A stretch of DNA of 64,000 bases from Coix lacryma-jobi var. lacryma-jobi (taxonomy: Eukaryota > Streptophyta > Magnoliopsida > Poales > Poaceae): assembly GCA_009763385.1 (NCBI GenBank), contig CM019822.1:23306842-23370841 (forward strand), in the 5' to 3' direction. A model generated the notes under the pieces. It was not told the origin of the DNA. It did no database searches and saw nothing but the letters and a program-made list of their open reading frames with translations. Position numbers and translations under genes: made by a program. How positions within the stretch are numbered: position 1 is the first letter of the stretch; every line of letters begins with the position of its first letter. Below are positions 20,440 to 32,665 of this stretch, one piece after another.

Positions 20440-23400
20440 ATGGCCAGGTTGAAGCAGACTGCTCGCGCTGTTTCTCCCACTGTCACAGATGAGGGGATTA
20501 CCTTCGAGTTCGGTCTCAGCCGGGTTTGTGCCACTGAGATTGCGTCTTATGTCAGGTGGGGTTGGATCGAGGAAGGCAAGGCGAGGACCAGTGCTGGGGA
20601 GACAGTGCCGAGGCCGGACGCAGATGAGGTTGTTGTGTTTGAGGAGTTCTTTTCAGCTGGTCTTCGCTTCCCAGCTGACTCCTTCGTGACTTCGGTTCTG
20701 CGAAGGTTTAATTTGCGCTTCCACCAGCTTACACCTTCTTGCTTCACGAAGATGTCAGTTTATGTATGGGCCTGCCGATCTCAGGGGATTGTCCCTCATG
20801 TCGAGGGGTTTGTTCGCACTCATCGGGTTCATATGCAACCTCGCAAGTTTACGGACGACGAAGGCAAAGCCAGTCTTGGTCAGTTCGTGGTGTACACTTT
20901 CTGTCATCATGCCGGCGCGGAGCTGCCGGTGCAGGCGCAGAAGAACAAATGGAGCAGCGGGTGGCAGGAGTTTTGGTTTTATTACAAGCTCAGTGATAAC
21001 GCCGAGCTTTGCGGTGAGCTTCAGTTTCTTGGAGATGTGAGCGCCGAAGCTAGGATGAGCGTCGAGGCTCACGCTGCTGTTGACTGCCTGAGAGTCGTTG
21101 CACGCTCTCTGTGCGCACGTGATTTAGTGGAGGAGTACTGTTGTGCCAAGATTTGGCCTCTCGGCCGGAGGCAGGCATGGTTCAAGGTAGAGAATGACCC
21201 CAAGTACGAAGGTAGGGGTTTGAAGAGGCCGAATCTGGATCTGGACAAGGTTTGGGAGAAGACTCTTAAGAGGTTTCCCTCACGCGAAGATGGGGTTGAG
21301 GCCGTCTACAAGCGAGTTCAGCAGTGGACGGAGGAACTTGTTGGGAAGCTGTCCACGGTAGAGGTTAAGGCGATCCATAGCTCGGTGGGTAGCGGGGGTC
21401 GGGTCAACAGACTGTTTGACACTCTTGGGATCCAGTATGCAGACTGGCCAGCTCCTTCGAGCGACGATGCGCCGAAGAAGAGGAAGCGTAAAGCTTCGGA
21501 AGAGAGAGAGATCGTTTCTCGGCCGAAGAGAGGCCATGGTCGAGGCCGTGGTGGTGCTGGTGGTCGAGTGAAGACACTTGCGACGAAGGTCGCAGTTGTT
21601 TCGGGTCCTGGTGGCACCTCTTCCCCCTCGGCCATTGTTACTTCCGGTCGAGGTGTCGGTAGGGTTGTAGGGCGGGTGCCCCGAGTTGGGGGATCGGTGC
21701 TTTAATTCAGGTCTCGGACGACGAGGGTGACTCTGATGACGATGAGGTGGAGGAGGAGAAAGAGGAGGAAAAGGAGGGGGGAACGGAAGAGGACATGTCT
21801 GTTGAAGACAGTGAGACTTCAAGCAGCGAGGGTGGTTCTGATGAGGTTGTGAGCATTGAGGGCGACCGTGGGAAGAAGATTGTCCCGTCCGGTGGTGGCG
21901 CTCCGGCTGACCGAAGCATTGACAACATAATTCGGGACTTGGGGCCGAGGAGTCCTCCGCGAGGGTCGATTCCCTCGTTTGCTGGATCGCATTTGTGGGT
22001 CAATGGTTTCGAGTTTTCCGGCGAACTTGAATCTGAGCGAAACCCGGGGAAGAGACCGTATGGCGAGGCTAGCCGGTCGAGTCTTCCGGAGTTCGCTAAG
22101 AAGCTTGGTGTCTGCGATCCGGCGACTGAGCTATTCACAAGCCCGGACCTTCGAGGTTGTCACCTGCAGTGTGGCCCGGGGGAAAGGCGTTTTTAGGCCG
22201 TATCTTCGGCCGTATTTGTGTGCCGGAGGCTGAGGTTCGTCTTGCCGACCAACCTGTTGGGGATACATTTGACGATGTGGATGTCAAATTGGCGGAGCTG
22301 ATGCTCCTGAATCGCGCGGCCAGGCGTAAAGTTGGCTCTGATATGGAGTTTATGAGTGGCCAAATCTCTGAGCTTGAGAGAGAGAATGCCAGGCTCAGCC
22401 GAAGCTTGGATAACAAGGAGATTGAATTGAAGAATGCTTCGGAGAGAGCCGTCAAGGCCCGAGAAGAGGCGGTGGGGCTGGCGAAGCGTAATGCGGATCT
22501 GATTGCGGCGGGCAAGGAGAAGGATAAGGCTCTGGCGGCTGCCGAGGGTCGGCTTGACGATTTGAATAAATCATGGCGGATGAGCATGGAGAAGATTAAA
22601 CATAAACTCGATTGCTGCTTGACCGAGGCTGGCGGTTCTGTTGGGGAGCCGCTGCCTGTTACTAATGCAGAGGCGTTCGAGGGTTGGCTTGCTAATGAGC
22701 TTGATGTCTTCAGCTCACTAGTTGAGAACGCGGCCGATTTTGGCTGTTATGCCGGAGCCTTGGCCATGGCTGGCACCCTTCGACAGGCGGACTGTGAGCA
22801 CCTTCGAAAGGTTAAGAAGCCCAACCATGTATTTCCGACGGTTGATGAGGTGCGCCAGATGAAGGTCAATGATTCGGAGGTCCGAAACTGTGCGATGTGT
22901 TTGCTTCGTAGGTTCTGGATTTCCGGTGGGGGCCGAGCCCTTGCGTTCGAGGAAGCCGCCGAAGCTACTCGCCAGGTTAGTACTATTGGAGAAGCGTAGT
23001 TTTTGGTTCTGTTTGGATGTTTTAAGGAGTTAGTACTGAATTTTTGCGTGGTTTGCCTCTGTTTTGTGTCTGCAGGCTCGGAGAGAAGCAGTGCCCTCGC
23101 CGTCGGCCGCAGTTGATGCAGGAGGCAGCACCGAAGCTTTCCCTAAGCCTAGCGCTGCGGGGGTTTCGCTTGCCGAAATCGAAGCCCTGACTGGAGACGT
23201 CCCGAGCGCTGACGAGGCCACCGTGGAAAAACAGTAGCGGAAGAGAGGTCTGCTACTACCGTCGAAGCTACTGCAGAAGAGGCGACGATGGAGACGGCGC
23301 CTGCTGAATCCTCGGGTGCTGCCGATGGTGAAGGTTTAGAAGCTATCGATGACGAAGCTGCGGCTGATGGGCATGGGGAAACTGGACAGGTGTGAACTTT

Positions 23401-24047
23401 GGGATTGTTGGGGTGAGGTAGCCATTTTGTAAAAGTTGTGGTCGCTGTAAAAGACTTGACGCTGAGACACTTTCCCTTATTTGATGTAAATGCAGGTTCC
23501 TAACGGAACCGTGCTAGACGTATTTGATGTGACGCCCTTGACGCTAAATTATCAAGATATTTTTGTAACTGACGAATCTTGGGCTCGTGCTAAGCTGAAA
23601 CATCCCTTACTGACCTTCGAGCGTTTTTGGTGGTCGAAGGTGCGAAGGTACGATTTAAAAAATAGCAGGTCGAGCCGTTTTTGGCGCGAGGCGGACTTTA
23701 CTAACCGGCAGGCCACCCGGTATTTATTTGGTGCTTCTTCGTCCTCGCAAGTTGGAATTGATGATGATATTGATGAGAAAACAGCCTTGGAGTACTTGTT
23801 TGGGCGAACCGAACTGGATTTAGGTTCGGAAGGATCGTTGGTGGTTCCAAAGGAGGAACCTTCGGAGGTCAGTGATGTAGGCCGTACATATATGTATCGG
23901 GCTAGGGTTTTGTCTGGGGAGCTGCCCATTGTTCCGGCAGCTCCTTTGTTGTGGGGTCCCATTGTTGCGGTGGGGCCAGAGTTTGAGGAAGGTAGTGAGG
24001 GTTCTGGTGATTTGGTGTTAATTGAAGGGAGCGAGGGTTCCTTGTAA
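20440..24047 (+). pseudogene. Antisense ORF of Tat-lineage gypsy element ('putative gypsy-type transposon' domain)
   Basis: This gene runs opposite to gag-pol. The first part (20440 to about 21700, starting MARLKQTARAVSP) contains ITFEFGLSRVCATEIASYV, followed by a folded region rich in W/F/Y, as in the plant protein family annotated 'putative gypsy type transposon'. Next comes an acidic E/D-rich linker (about 21708-22190). A coiled-coil region follows (22210-22975), for example SELERENARLSRSLDNKE. Plausible introns are GT 22976 to AG 23075 and GT 23390 to AG 23495, and the last exon is 23496-24047 (VPNGTVLDVFDVTPLTLNY). The reading frame changes near 21690-21705, 22157-22196 and about 23230 without good splice sites, so this copy is probably broken. 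The function of the family is unknown. Confidence 0.65.
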
Positions 24048-24231
24048 TTTTTGTAATTTTCCATGATTTGTTTGTCGTTGTGAAGCTATTTTGTAAATGA
24101 ACGGGAACACTGAATGTTGGTTTTATGTCGCTACAATTCCTTACTCGTTATCGGATATTGACAAGGCTCGCTGGCTGCCCTACACTGCGTTGTTTTGTTG
24201 CATGCAATGTTTTGTTCAGAAAAACGAATTA

Positions 24232-24640
24232 GCGATGCTCGCGTTTCATTAGACTAAGATGTTTTAGTAAAAAACAGCGACGCCCCCTTTCTTTTTGGCG
24301 AGGCTCGCGTTTCGTTGAACTGGGATGTTTGGTAAAAAACAGCGACGCCCCCTTTCTTTTTGGCGAGGCTCGCGTTTCGTTGAACTGGGATGTTTGGTAA
24401 AAACAGCGACGCCCCCTTTCTTTTTAGCGAGGCTCGCGTCTCAATAGACAGCTGATTTGTAAAAAACAGCGACGCTCCCCTTTCTTTTTAGCGAGGCTCG
24501 CGTTTCGTTGAACTGGGATGTTTGGTAAAAAACAGCGACGCCCCCTTTCTTTTTAGCGAGGCTCGCGTCTCAATAGACAGCTGTTTGTAAAAAACAGCGA
24601 CACCCCCCTTTCTTTTTAGCGAGGCTCGCGTTTCGTGGGG
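24232..24640. repeat. Tandem array A, ~64-bp unit, about 6 copies
   Basis: Units begin near 24232, 24297, 24361, 24426, 24491 and 24556. Each has GCGAGGCTCGCGTTTCGTTG, a variable GGGATGTTTGGTAAAAAAC part, then AGCGACGCCCCCTTTCTTTT. Two unit subtypes alternate (GTTGAACTGGGATG and CAATAGACAGCTG), which suggests that dimers were amplified. The array lies in the retroelement between the end of pol and the antisense ORF. Confidence 0.9.
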
Positions 24641-25990
24641 TGTTCGACTTATTTGGGCTTCGCGCCTCCCCCTATCTTAGGTGGAGGTGAGGTTTGCTTC
24701 TTGCGAGCCCCTGACGTGTTTTGCGAGGGTGTTCAACTTATTTGGGCTTCGCGCCTCCCCTTAGGTGAAGGTGAAGTTTGCTTTTGGCGAGCCCCTGTCG
24801 TTTTTGCGAGGGTGCTCGACTTTTTGGGACTTCGCGCCTCCCCTTTGGTGGAGGTGAAGTTTGCTCTTTGCGAGCCCCTGTCGTTTTTACGAGGGTGTTC
24901 GACTTTTTTGGGCTTCGCGCCTCCCCTTAGGTGAAGGTGAAGTTTGCTTTTGGCGAGCCCCTGTCGTTTTTGCGAGGGTGCTCGACTTTTTGGGACTTCG
25001 CGCCTCCCCTTTGGTGGAGGTGAAGTTTGCTTTTTGCGAGCCCCTGTCGTTTTTACGAGGGTGTTCGACTTTTTTGGACTTCGCGCCTCCCCTTATCTTA
25101 GGTGGAGGTGAGGTTTGCTTTTGCGAGCCCTTGGCGTGTTTGCGAGGGTGCTCGACTTTTTTTTTGGACTTCGCGCCTTCCCTTTGGTGGAGGTGAAGTT
25201 TGCTTTTTGCGAGCCCCTGGCGTGTTTGCGAGGGTGCTCGACTTTTTTGGACTTCGCGCCTCCCCTTGTCTTAGGTGGAGGTGAAGTTTGCTTTTGCGAG
25301 CCCCTGTCGTTTTTGCCAGGGTGCTCGACTTTTTTGGACTTCGCGCCTCCCCTTATCTTGGGTGGAGGTGAAGTTTGCTTTTTGCGAGCCCCTGGCGTGT
25401 TTGCGAGGGTGCTCAACTTTTTTGGACTTCGCGCCTCCCCTTAGGTGGAGGTGAAGTTTGCTTTTTGCGAGTCCCTGTCGTTTTTGCCAGGGTGCTCGAC
25501 TTTTTTGGACTTCGCGCCTCCCCTTATCTTGGGTGGAGGTGAAGTTTGCTTTATGCGAGCCCCTGGCGTGTTTGCGAGGGTGCTCGACTTTTTTGGACTT
25601 CACGCCTCCCCTTAGGTGGAGGTGAAGTTTGCTTTTTGCGAGCCCCTGTCGTTTTTGCCAGGGTGCCCGACTTTTTTGGACTTCGCGCCTCCCCTTATCT
25701 TAGGTGGAGGTGAAGTTTGCTTTTGCGAGCCCCTGGCGTGTTTGCGAGGGTGCTCGACTTTTTTGGACTTCGCGCCTCCCCTTATCTTAGGTGGAGGTGA
25801 AGTTTGCTTTTGCGAGCCCCTGGCGTGTTTGCGAGGGTGCTCGACTTTTTTGGACTTCGCGCCTCCCCTTATCTTAGGTAGAGGTGAAGTTTGCTTCTGC
25901 GAGCCCCTGTCGTTTTTGCCAGGGTGCTTGACTTTTTTGGACTTCGTGCCTCCCCTTATCTTAGGTGGAGTTGAAGTTTGTTTTGAAAAG
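24639..25990. repeat. Tandem array B, 81-91 bp unit, about 16 copies
   Basis: Each unit runs GTGCTCGACTTTTTTGGACT, TCGCGCCTCCCCTT, AGGTGGAGGTGAAGTTTGCT, then TTTGCGAGCCCCTG. Units start near 24639, 24729, 24809, 24894, 24977, 25061, 25148, 25233, 25320, 25409, 25491, 25580, 25663, 25750, 25837 and 25925. Length differences come mainly from presence or absence of an ATCTTAGG/TATCTTA insert, and CTGTCG/CTGGCG units alternate. Repetitive ORFs through the array on both strands are by-products of the repeat. Confidence 0.92.
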
Positions 25991-26268
25991 AAAAAAGGTT
26001 GTTTTTCGAAGCAATCTTAGCGGGTTTCCATCGATTGTAGCGCTCTTTGAAAAAGAAGTGCTTTTTCGATGTTTGCTAGTAAAAGTAATAACTTGGAGAT
26101 TTTACTTTTTGGGGGGTTCTAGCCTGTATTAAGGGTTTGGATACTGCCTCGTTAAAAAACCTTACGCCCCTTCGTAAGGAAAAAGAGTGCAGCTTCTTTT
26201 GTTTGTTACATTCATAGAAAATGGAAGAAACAACAAATTACATAATGCGAGGGCTCGCTAAGGCTCCG

Positions 26269-29200
26269 CTATGGGTAGTATTTGCGAAGGTCGTCGATGT
26301 TCCAGGTATGAGGCAGGATGTTTCCCTCGCTGTTAGAGAGGTGGAAAGAGCCAGGGCGATTGCATTCTGATATCAGGTATGGACCGGTCCACTTTGGCTG
26401 GAACTTCCCCGCCATGCCAGCGTTTTGTTTCCGGATGAGGACGAGGTCACCCTTCTGCAAGTCTTTGATTCTGACCTTTTTATCTCTCCATTTTTTGGTT
26501 TCTTCTTGATACTTGCGAAGGTTGTGCACTGCGTTGCATCTTGCTTCTTCGAGTAAATCTTTGTTGAGCAGCTGGCTTTTTTCTATTGGTTCGAGGGTTG
26601 TTCTCGGTGATTCATGCTTCAGTTCTTCTGGTAGCACAGCCTCTTCCCCAAATAGGAGCTTGAAATGTGTGAATTTGGTTGCTCTGCACTCCGAGGTGTT
26701 GTGAGACCAAGTGACCGAGGTTAGCTCTTCCGCCCATTTTCCCTTAGGCCTGCCTTGCAGTTTCTTGGATATGGCTTGGAAAATTGTTGCGTTAGCTCTT
26801 TCAACTAAGCCGTTGGATTGAGGGTGCCGAACTGAAGCGAAGCATAAGATTGTACCGATTTGTGCGCAGAATTCTTTGAAAATTTTGCAGTCAAACTGGG
26901 TGCCATTATCGACGGTGAGATGTTTGGGGACGCCAAATCGACAAACTATTTGTTGCCAGAAAAACTTTTTCACTGCGAGGGAGGTGATGGAAGACAATGG
27001 TCTTGTTTCAATCCACTTTGTGAAGTATTCCACGGCTACCACCGCGTAGCGAAGGTTTCCTGGAGCTGTCGGTAGTGGGCCCACGAGGTCCATTGCCCAC
27101 CTTTGCAGAGGCCATGTTGGGCATATAAGCGTCGTAGGAGCCCCTGGGGCATTTTGGTTTTTTGCTGTTAGTTGGCAACCTTCGCATTGTTTGACGATGT
27201 TTTCCGCATCTTTTAGCGTCGTTGGCCAGTAGAAACCTTGCCGGAAGGCTTTTCCAACTAATGCCCTTGGGCCGTTGTGTGAACCACAAATGCCTTAATG
27301 GATAAGCTTAAGAATGTCATTTCCTTCGGTCTGTGGGATGCATTTGAGCCAGGGCGAGGTTACTGAAGCTTTGTACAGAATGTTGTCCACAATCTTATAC
27401 CCTCGTGCTCTTTGTTTTAGCCTGTTTTCTTCTTCTTTGGAGTCTGGTTCGTGGAGCCCCTTGATGTAGGCTATGATAGGTGCCCTCCAGTCCTCACTCT
27501 GGATTGCATTGATCAACTTGGCGTTCTTTTTGAAGGTTTCGAAAGCTGATTGGGTCGCAACTTCGCGGAAAACATCGGGCGGTATGTGTAATTGTTGTGC
27601 TGCTGCTTTAGCTAGGTAGTCTGCTTCGCTATTTTCTGATCTTGGTATTGCCTTTACTGATATGCCGAGGAAGAAGGACTCTAACCTTCGGACATGTTGA
27701 AAGTACTTTTGCAGCTCTGGATCTTTGGCCTTGTAGTTTTTCTCAATGTGCCCCGCGATGACCTGTGAGTCTGTGTAGATGACTGCCCTTCGGACTGACA
27801 GTGACCGAAGCCTTGAGAGAGCGAGTATCACAGCTTCGTATTCTGCGGAGTTGTTTGTACATTTGAAGTCAAGTCTTCTTGCGTATCTTAGCTTAGATCC
27901 GGATGGCGAGACTAGAATGGCCGAGGCCCCTGCGCCAGTTGCACCCCAGGCTCCGTCAACATACACAGTCCAAAATGGGTCTTGGTGAGGTTCATCTTTG
28001 CGAGGGTCTGGGGTCCATTCTGCTATGAAATCTGCTAGTGCTTGGGATTTGATTGCTGTTCGACCGACGAAGGTTAGGGCGTAGCTGTTGAGTTCAACTG
28101 CCCATTTTGCTATTCTTCCGACTGCCTCGTTGTTTTTGAAAATATTCTCGAGTGGAAAAGCCGAGGGTACGTGGATTTTGTATGCTTGAAAATAGTGCTT
28201 GAGCTTTCTTGATGCCATGACCACTGCATACGCTATCTTCTCGAGCTCTGAGTAGTTTCGTTTTGGCCCTTCGAGGGTTTCTGATATGTAGTAGATTGGG
28301 GCTTGCCTGGTTTTGTTGTTCTCGTGCAATTCTTTGATTAAGACTACGCTCGCTGCATGAGGCGAGGCTGCGACGTACAGCAGTAACAAGTCCCCTTTGC
28401 TTGGGCTGGTTAAAACAGTCAAGCTGGTGAGATACTTCTTCAAGTCTTCGAAGGCTTTTTGCTGCCGGGGTCCCCAGTTGAATGGTGCAGTGCTTCTCAA
28501 AGTTTCGAAGAAAGGTAACCCTCGCTCAGCTGATCTGGAAATGAATCTGCTGAGAGCTGCTAGTCGGCCTGATAAGCGCTGGGCTGCTTTTTTGGTTGTC
28601 GGGGGTTCCATGTTGATGATAGCGTCAATCTTGTCGGGGTTAGCTTCAATTCCCCTTGCAGAGACGATACAACCCAGCAGTTTTCCTTCACTTACTCCGA
28701 AAACACATTTTTCGGGGTTCAGCTTTAATCCAGCGCACCGGAGTTTGCTGAACACCCTCGATAGGTCTGAAATGTGGTTTTCGTTTAACTCGCTTTGGAC
28801 AACCAGGTCATCAACATAGGCGGAGACGAAGTGTTCATCTTTGAAGACCTCGGATGTCATACGGGCGAAGGTTGAACCCGCGTTTCTTAGTCCTTCTGCC
28901 ATTCTCCGGAAACAAAAAGTTCCCGAAGGTGTGACGAAGCTTGTTTTCTCCTCGTCTTCTTCATTCATCCAAATCTGGTGGTATCCCGAAAAGCAGTCGA
29001 GTAGAGATAGCATTTGGCAGCCGGCTGCTCTGTCAACCAAGGTGCTTATGTTGGGGAGGGGAAAATCATCCTTCGGGCAAGCCTTGTTCAGGCACGTGAA
29101 GTCTACGCACATTCGCCATTTCTTGTTCTTTTTCTGTACTAGTACCACGTTTGAGAGCCATGTTGGGTACTTGACCGGGCGGATGACGCCTGCGTCCAAA

Positions 29201-31980
29201 AGCCTTTTTACCTCAACCCTCGCTGCCTCTTTCCTTTCCTCTGACATTTTGCGAAGCTTTTGTTTGACCGGGCGGTAGCCCGGCTTGATGTTTAGGCTGT
29301 GCTCTATCAGGGTTCTGTTCACTCCTCTTAAGTCCTCCGCGGACCAGGCGAAGGTGTCGGAGTTTCCTTTGAGAAAAGTGATGAGGTCGCTTTCTGATTG
29401 GGGGGCTAGGTTGGCTGAGATGAACACCTTTCTTTCGGCGTTACCCTCGAAGAGTTGCACTTGTTTGGTTTCTTCCTTGGGTGACACCTTTATTTTGTCA
29501 GTGCACACCTCACCTTCGTCATTGAGGTTTGTAGCTTGAGGCTTCGACAGGTTGTGGACATTACGTTGTCCTGGTGCTACTGTTCCCTCGGCTGCCCTTG
29601 CAATGTCTTGGTCTCCATATACTGCGACCACTCCCTTCGGAGCGGGAAGCTTCGTGTAGAGGTAAGTGGGGTGGATGACTGCGTTGAATGTGTTGGTTAC
29701 CCCTCGGCCAAATATGGCATTGTACGGATAGAACATGTCGACCACGTCGAAGGTTAAATGCTCGGTTCTGCAGTTGATTTGGTCGCCGAAGGTCACGGGC
29801 AGAGAAATTTTCCCGATGGCTCTCACTTGTTGACCGCCGAAGCCGTATAAAGGGTTATCAGCAGGTTGTAGGAGGTTCCTATCAAGCTTCATGCTGTCGA
29901 AGGTTGAGGCGAACAGGATGTCTGCGGAGCTTCCTGTGTCGACCAGAATTTTAGTGACAGTCCACCCTGCTAAATTGGTCTCGATCACCATGGCGTCAGT
30001 ATGAGGGTAATCTCTCAACTTCATATCACTGGAGTCGAAGGTTATGGGAATGTGGGACCAACGACCAAATTTGTGTGGTCCTTCGACGACTACATGGTGC
30101 ACCCGTCTGGCATGTTCTTTTCTCTGCCGCTTGTTGCCATGGTCTTCATTTGAACCTCCGGTGATAGCTAGTATTACGCCGAAGGTTGATGTTGGGTTGT
30201 TGATGGTCGTTTGGCTCTGGGTTTCGGATTTGACAGGTTGAGGCGCTGGTAAAGCGGGTATTGGTGGTGGTGGCGGTAGAGCATTGTTGACTTGTTGGGT
30301 AGTTGGGGTTTGGGTTTGGGGGGTTGTTGGGTATGTGACTGTGTATGGTGGATTTTGGCGTTGTGGGATGGTGGTTGGCTGATAAGAGTCTTGGTTGTAG
30401 AGTGGGTGGTGCGCGTAGATGGGTTGTTGCGAAGGTAGGCCGTAGTTTATGGGGGTATAGTGGTATGGAGGATTTGGTGAGTGGAAGTTTGGTTTCTTGG
30501 TGTGGTTGATGGTTCGGTTGTCTGCCGAAGCGGTTCTTTTGGACTCCTGGAATTCTTTTCCCTTGGCGAAGCATTCACATTGTTTGGTGGTGTGCCCCTT
30601 TCCAAGACCACAGAAATGACAATACATTTTCGCGGGGTCTTTTTGCTGGTTCCGTTGATCTGGCGGGGGTGGCAAACCTTGGGGGTTTTGGTTGTTCGGA
30701 GGTTGAGTGCCCCGTCCTTGGTGTTCATAGTGTATTGGTTTGTTGATGACGTCGATGTTGCTTTGTTCTTGGCGAGGGTTGTTTACTCTTGGTTGAGGCC
30801 CCGGCTGCGGCTTCTGCTGTGACCTCCGAGCACCGGACTTCGCTCTGAAGTCCATGTCTGCTCTACAGTATTTTTCCATTGTCTCGTGTAATTCCTCGAT
30901 TGTGTTTGCCGGCTTCCTGGCAAATTTCGAAGAGCATGGGCCTGGGCGCAGGCCACTGACTGCAGCGAGGATGACAGCCTCATCGGATATTCCCGGGGTT
31001 CTTGCTCTGATTTGGATGAACCTCCGCCAATAATCTTGAAGTGGTTCGCGCTCTTCTTGTTTGCAGTTGAACAACTCAATGGGGTTTGATGGGGCTGGTG
31101 TAATGCCTTTGAAGTTTGTACAGAGCCTGTCTCTGAGATTAGCCCAGGAATCCACTGTTCCGGGGCGGAGGTTGCTGTACCAGGTTTGTGCAATGTCTCG
31201 CAGGATGATGACAAAGGACTTTGCCATTGTTGATTCATCTCCGCCTGCTGCGGCAACTGCTGCTTCATAGCTCATTATGAATTGGCGAGGGTCGGAGAGC
31301 CCGTCGTAGCGGGGTAGGTTTCGTGGATTGTAGCACAGTGGCCAGGGTTGGGTTTGGAGCATTTGGGAGAGTGGTGACTTTGGGTCATAGGGCATTTGGT
31401 GTTGTTGAGGTCTTCGTTGGTTGCGAAGGTTAGGCTCTCTCTCATCTGGGTAGAGTTGGCGAAAGTTTGGTGGCCTCATAGGATGTGGTTCTGGGTGAAT
31501 TGGTGGTGATGGGGGTGGTGGATGGCGACGAAGGTTGTCTTGATCCCGCTCCTCATTCCCCTCTTGCGGTGGGGGCATTTCCTCATTATTCCATCCCTCG
31601 GCTTCGGCTTCAGCCGCAGCGAGGGATTCCTCCATTCGGCGAAGCTGTTCCCTGGCCTCGTCTGCCCTTTGTCTGATCGAACGCAACCGGTTGTGCCTCT
31701 CAAGCTGATCCAGGCGCCTCTTCTTCTCTTGCAGCTCAGCTTGAAGTCTTTCGAGGGCCTCGAGGCCCAACTCTTCCTCATCTCTCTCCTCTCCTTCTCC
31801 AGAAGTGTGGGGGTGCGGCTGTGCCACCACTCGGGCCTGGGGACCCGGGACTTCGGGTTCTGGGGTGACATCCTCTGCTCCCGAGGGTTGCACAATCTCC
31901 TCAGCAGGCGGAACCACCGTCGTCGTCTCACTGGCGACGCGTCGGTCCCTAGCTGTGGGCGCTCTCCTGTTTCCTGCCAT
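26269..31980 (-). pseudogene. gag-pol of Tat-lineage gypsy element, one in-frame stop
   Basis: The likely start is the Met at 31980 (MAGNRRAPTARD). An upstream in-frame Met at 32073 lies inside the LTR. Counting from 31980, gag has an acidic coiled region and a CCHC-like knuckle near residue 454 (CHFCGLGKGHTTKQC, five rather than four residues before His). Protease has LVDTGSSADILF near 680. Reverse transcriptase has FVSAYVDDLVVQ near 1055. RNase H has VYVDGAWGATGAGAS near 1338 and a TDSQVIAGHI motif. A TAA at 27295-27297 interrupts the frame just before the integrase zinc domain (GICGSHN, then CEGCQ). The same frame then stays open to 26269 with integrase core motifs MDLVGPLP, DNGTQFD and GLVERAN. 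The copy is therefore one nonsense change from an uninterrupted frame and is presumably non-autonomous. Confidence 0.92.
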
Positions 31981-31989
31981 TTCGAACTT

Positions 31990-32010
31990 CGATCCCCACG
32001 GACGGCGCCA
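31990..32010 (-). promoter_or_regulatory. Primer binding site (tRNA-Asp type)
   Basis: Three bases inside the 5' LTR, the minus strand reads TGGCGCCGTCCGTGGGGATC. This closely resembles the complement of the 3' end of plant tRNA-Asp (TGGCGCCGTTGCCGGGGATC), with about two to four differences. Confidence 0.8.
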
Positions 32011-32013
32011 AAC

Positions 32014-32665
32014 TGTTGGAAACACACTTGCCCCACCTCCGCACTTGTGCAGGGGATTGACGAAGGTGGCCAAGCGTCGGAAGCAGTAGCGAAGGTTAAG
32101 GAAACGAAGACAAAGTTGTTATGGCTCTGTTCCCCCAAAAAAAATCGTCCCCGTTACACTGTTCACCCCCCGGTATTTATAGGGGATACCAAGGGGTGCC
32201 GACCAAATTACAGTAGGGTACAAAAAAGATTCCTCTGCGTTACTCATACAGAAGGGCAAACTCGTACAAACACAGCCGGAGCCGAAACCCTAGCCTGCCT
32301 TCCACGCGCCCGCCGCCGCTCGGTTCATGCTCACTCCGATGGAAAGACGAGGGCCGACCTTCGTCTTGCGGAGGTATCCGTCCAGTCGCAGAGTTTGAGG
32401 TCCTTCGCCACCAGTTGGGTCTGGGCCTCTTGGCGAAGGTACGCGGGATGCGCGAGGGTCACTCCCAGCGCTCTTCACGCCCCTTTCCTGCAAAAAGTAC
32501 CTGAACACCTTCGAAGGTTGGGTCAGCATTCAGAGGTTTGATTGGCGATCCGAGAGACAACAGGATGAAACAGGGGGGTAAGCGGCGAAGGTGCGCGGGA
32601 CGCACGAGGGCCGCTTTGTTTAGCCAGCCTGCGTGGTGCCTCTGCCGAGGGTCCTCTCCCCAACA
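32014..32665 (-). repeat. 5' LTR of gypsy element (652 bp)
   Basis: Same sequence as 19416-20065 apart from about six substitutions and two 1-base insertions. On the minus strand it holds a TATA box, CTATAAATACC at about 32172-32182, for transcription of gag-pol. Confidence 0.95.

Noticed and set aside
24232..25990. CRISPR-like regular repeats
   Set aside because: These are contiguous tandem units without unique spacers, inside a plant retrotransposon. CRISPR does not apply.
24635..26020. ORFs of 99-134 codons with repeating CEPLSFLRGCSTF-type text
   Set aside because: They simply translate the tandem array. Equivalent ORFs exist on both strands, and unit-length changes shift the frame.
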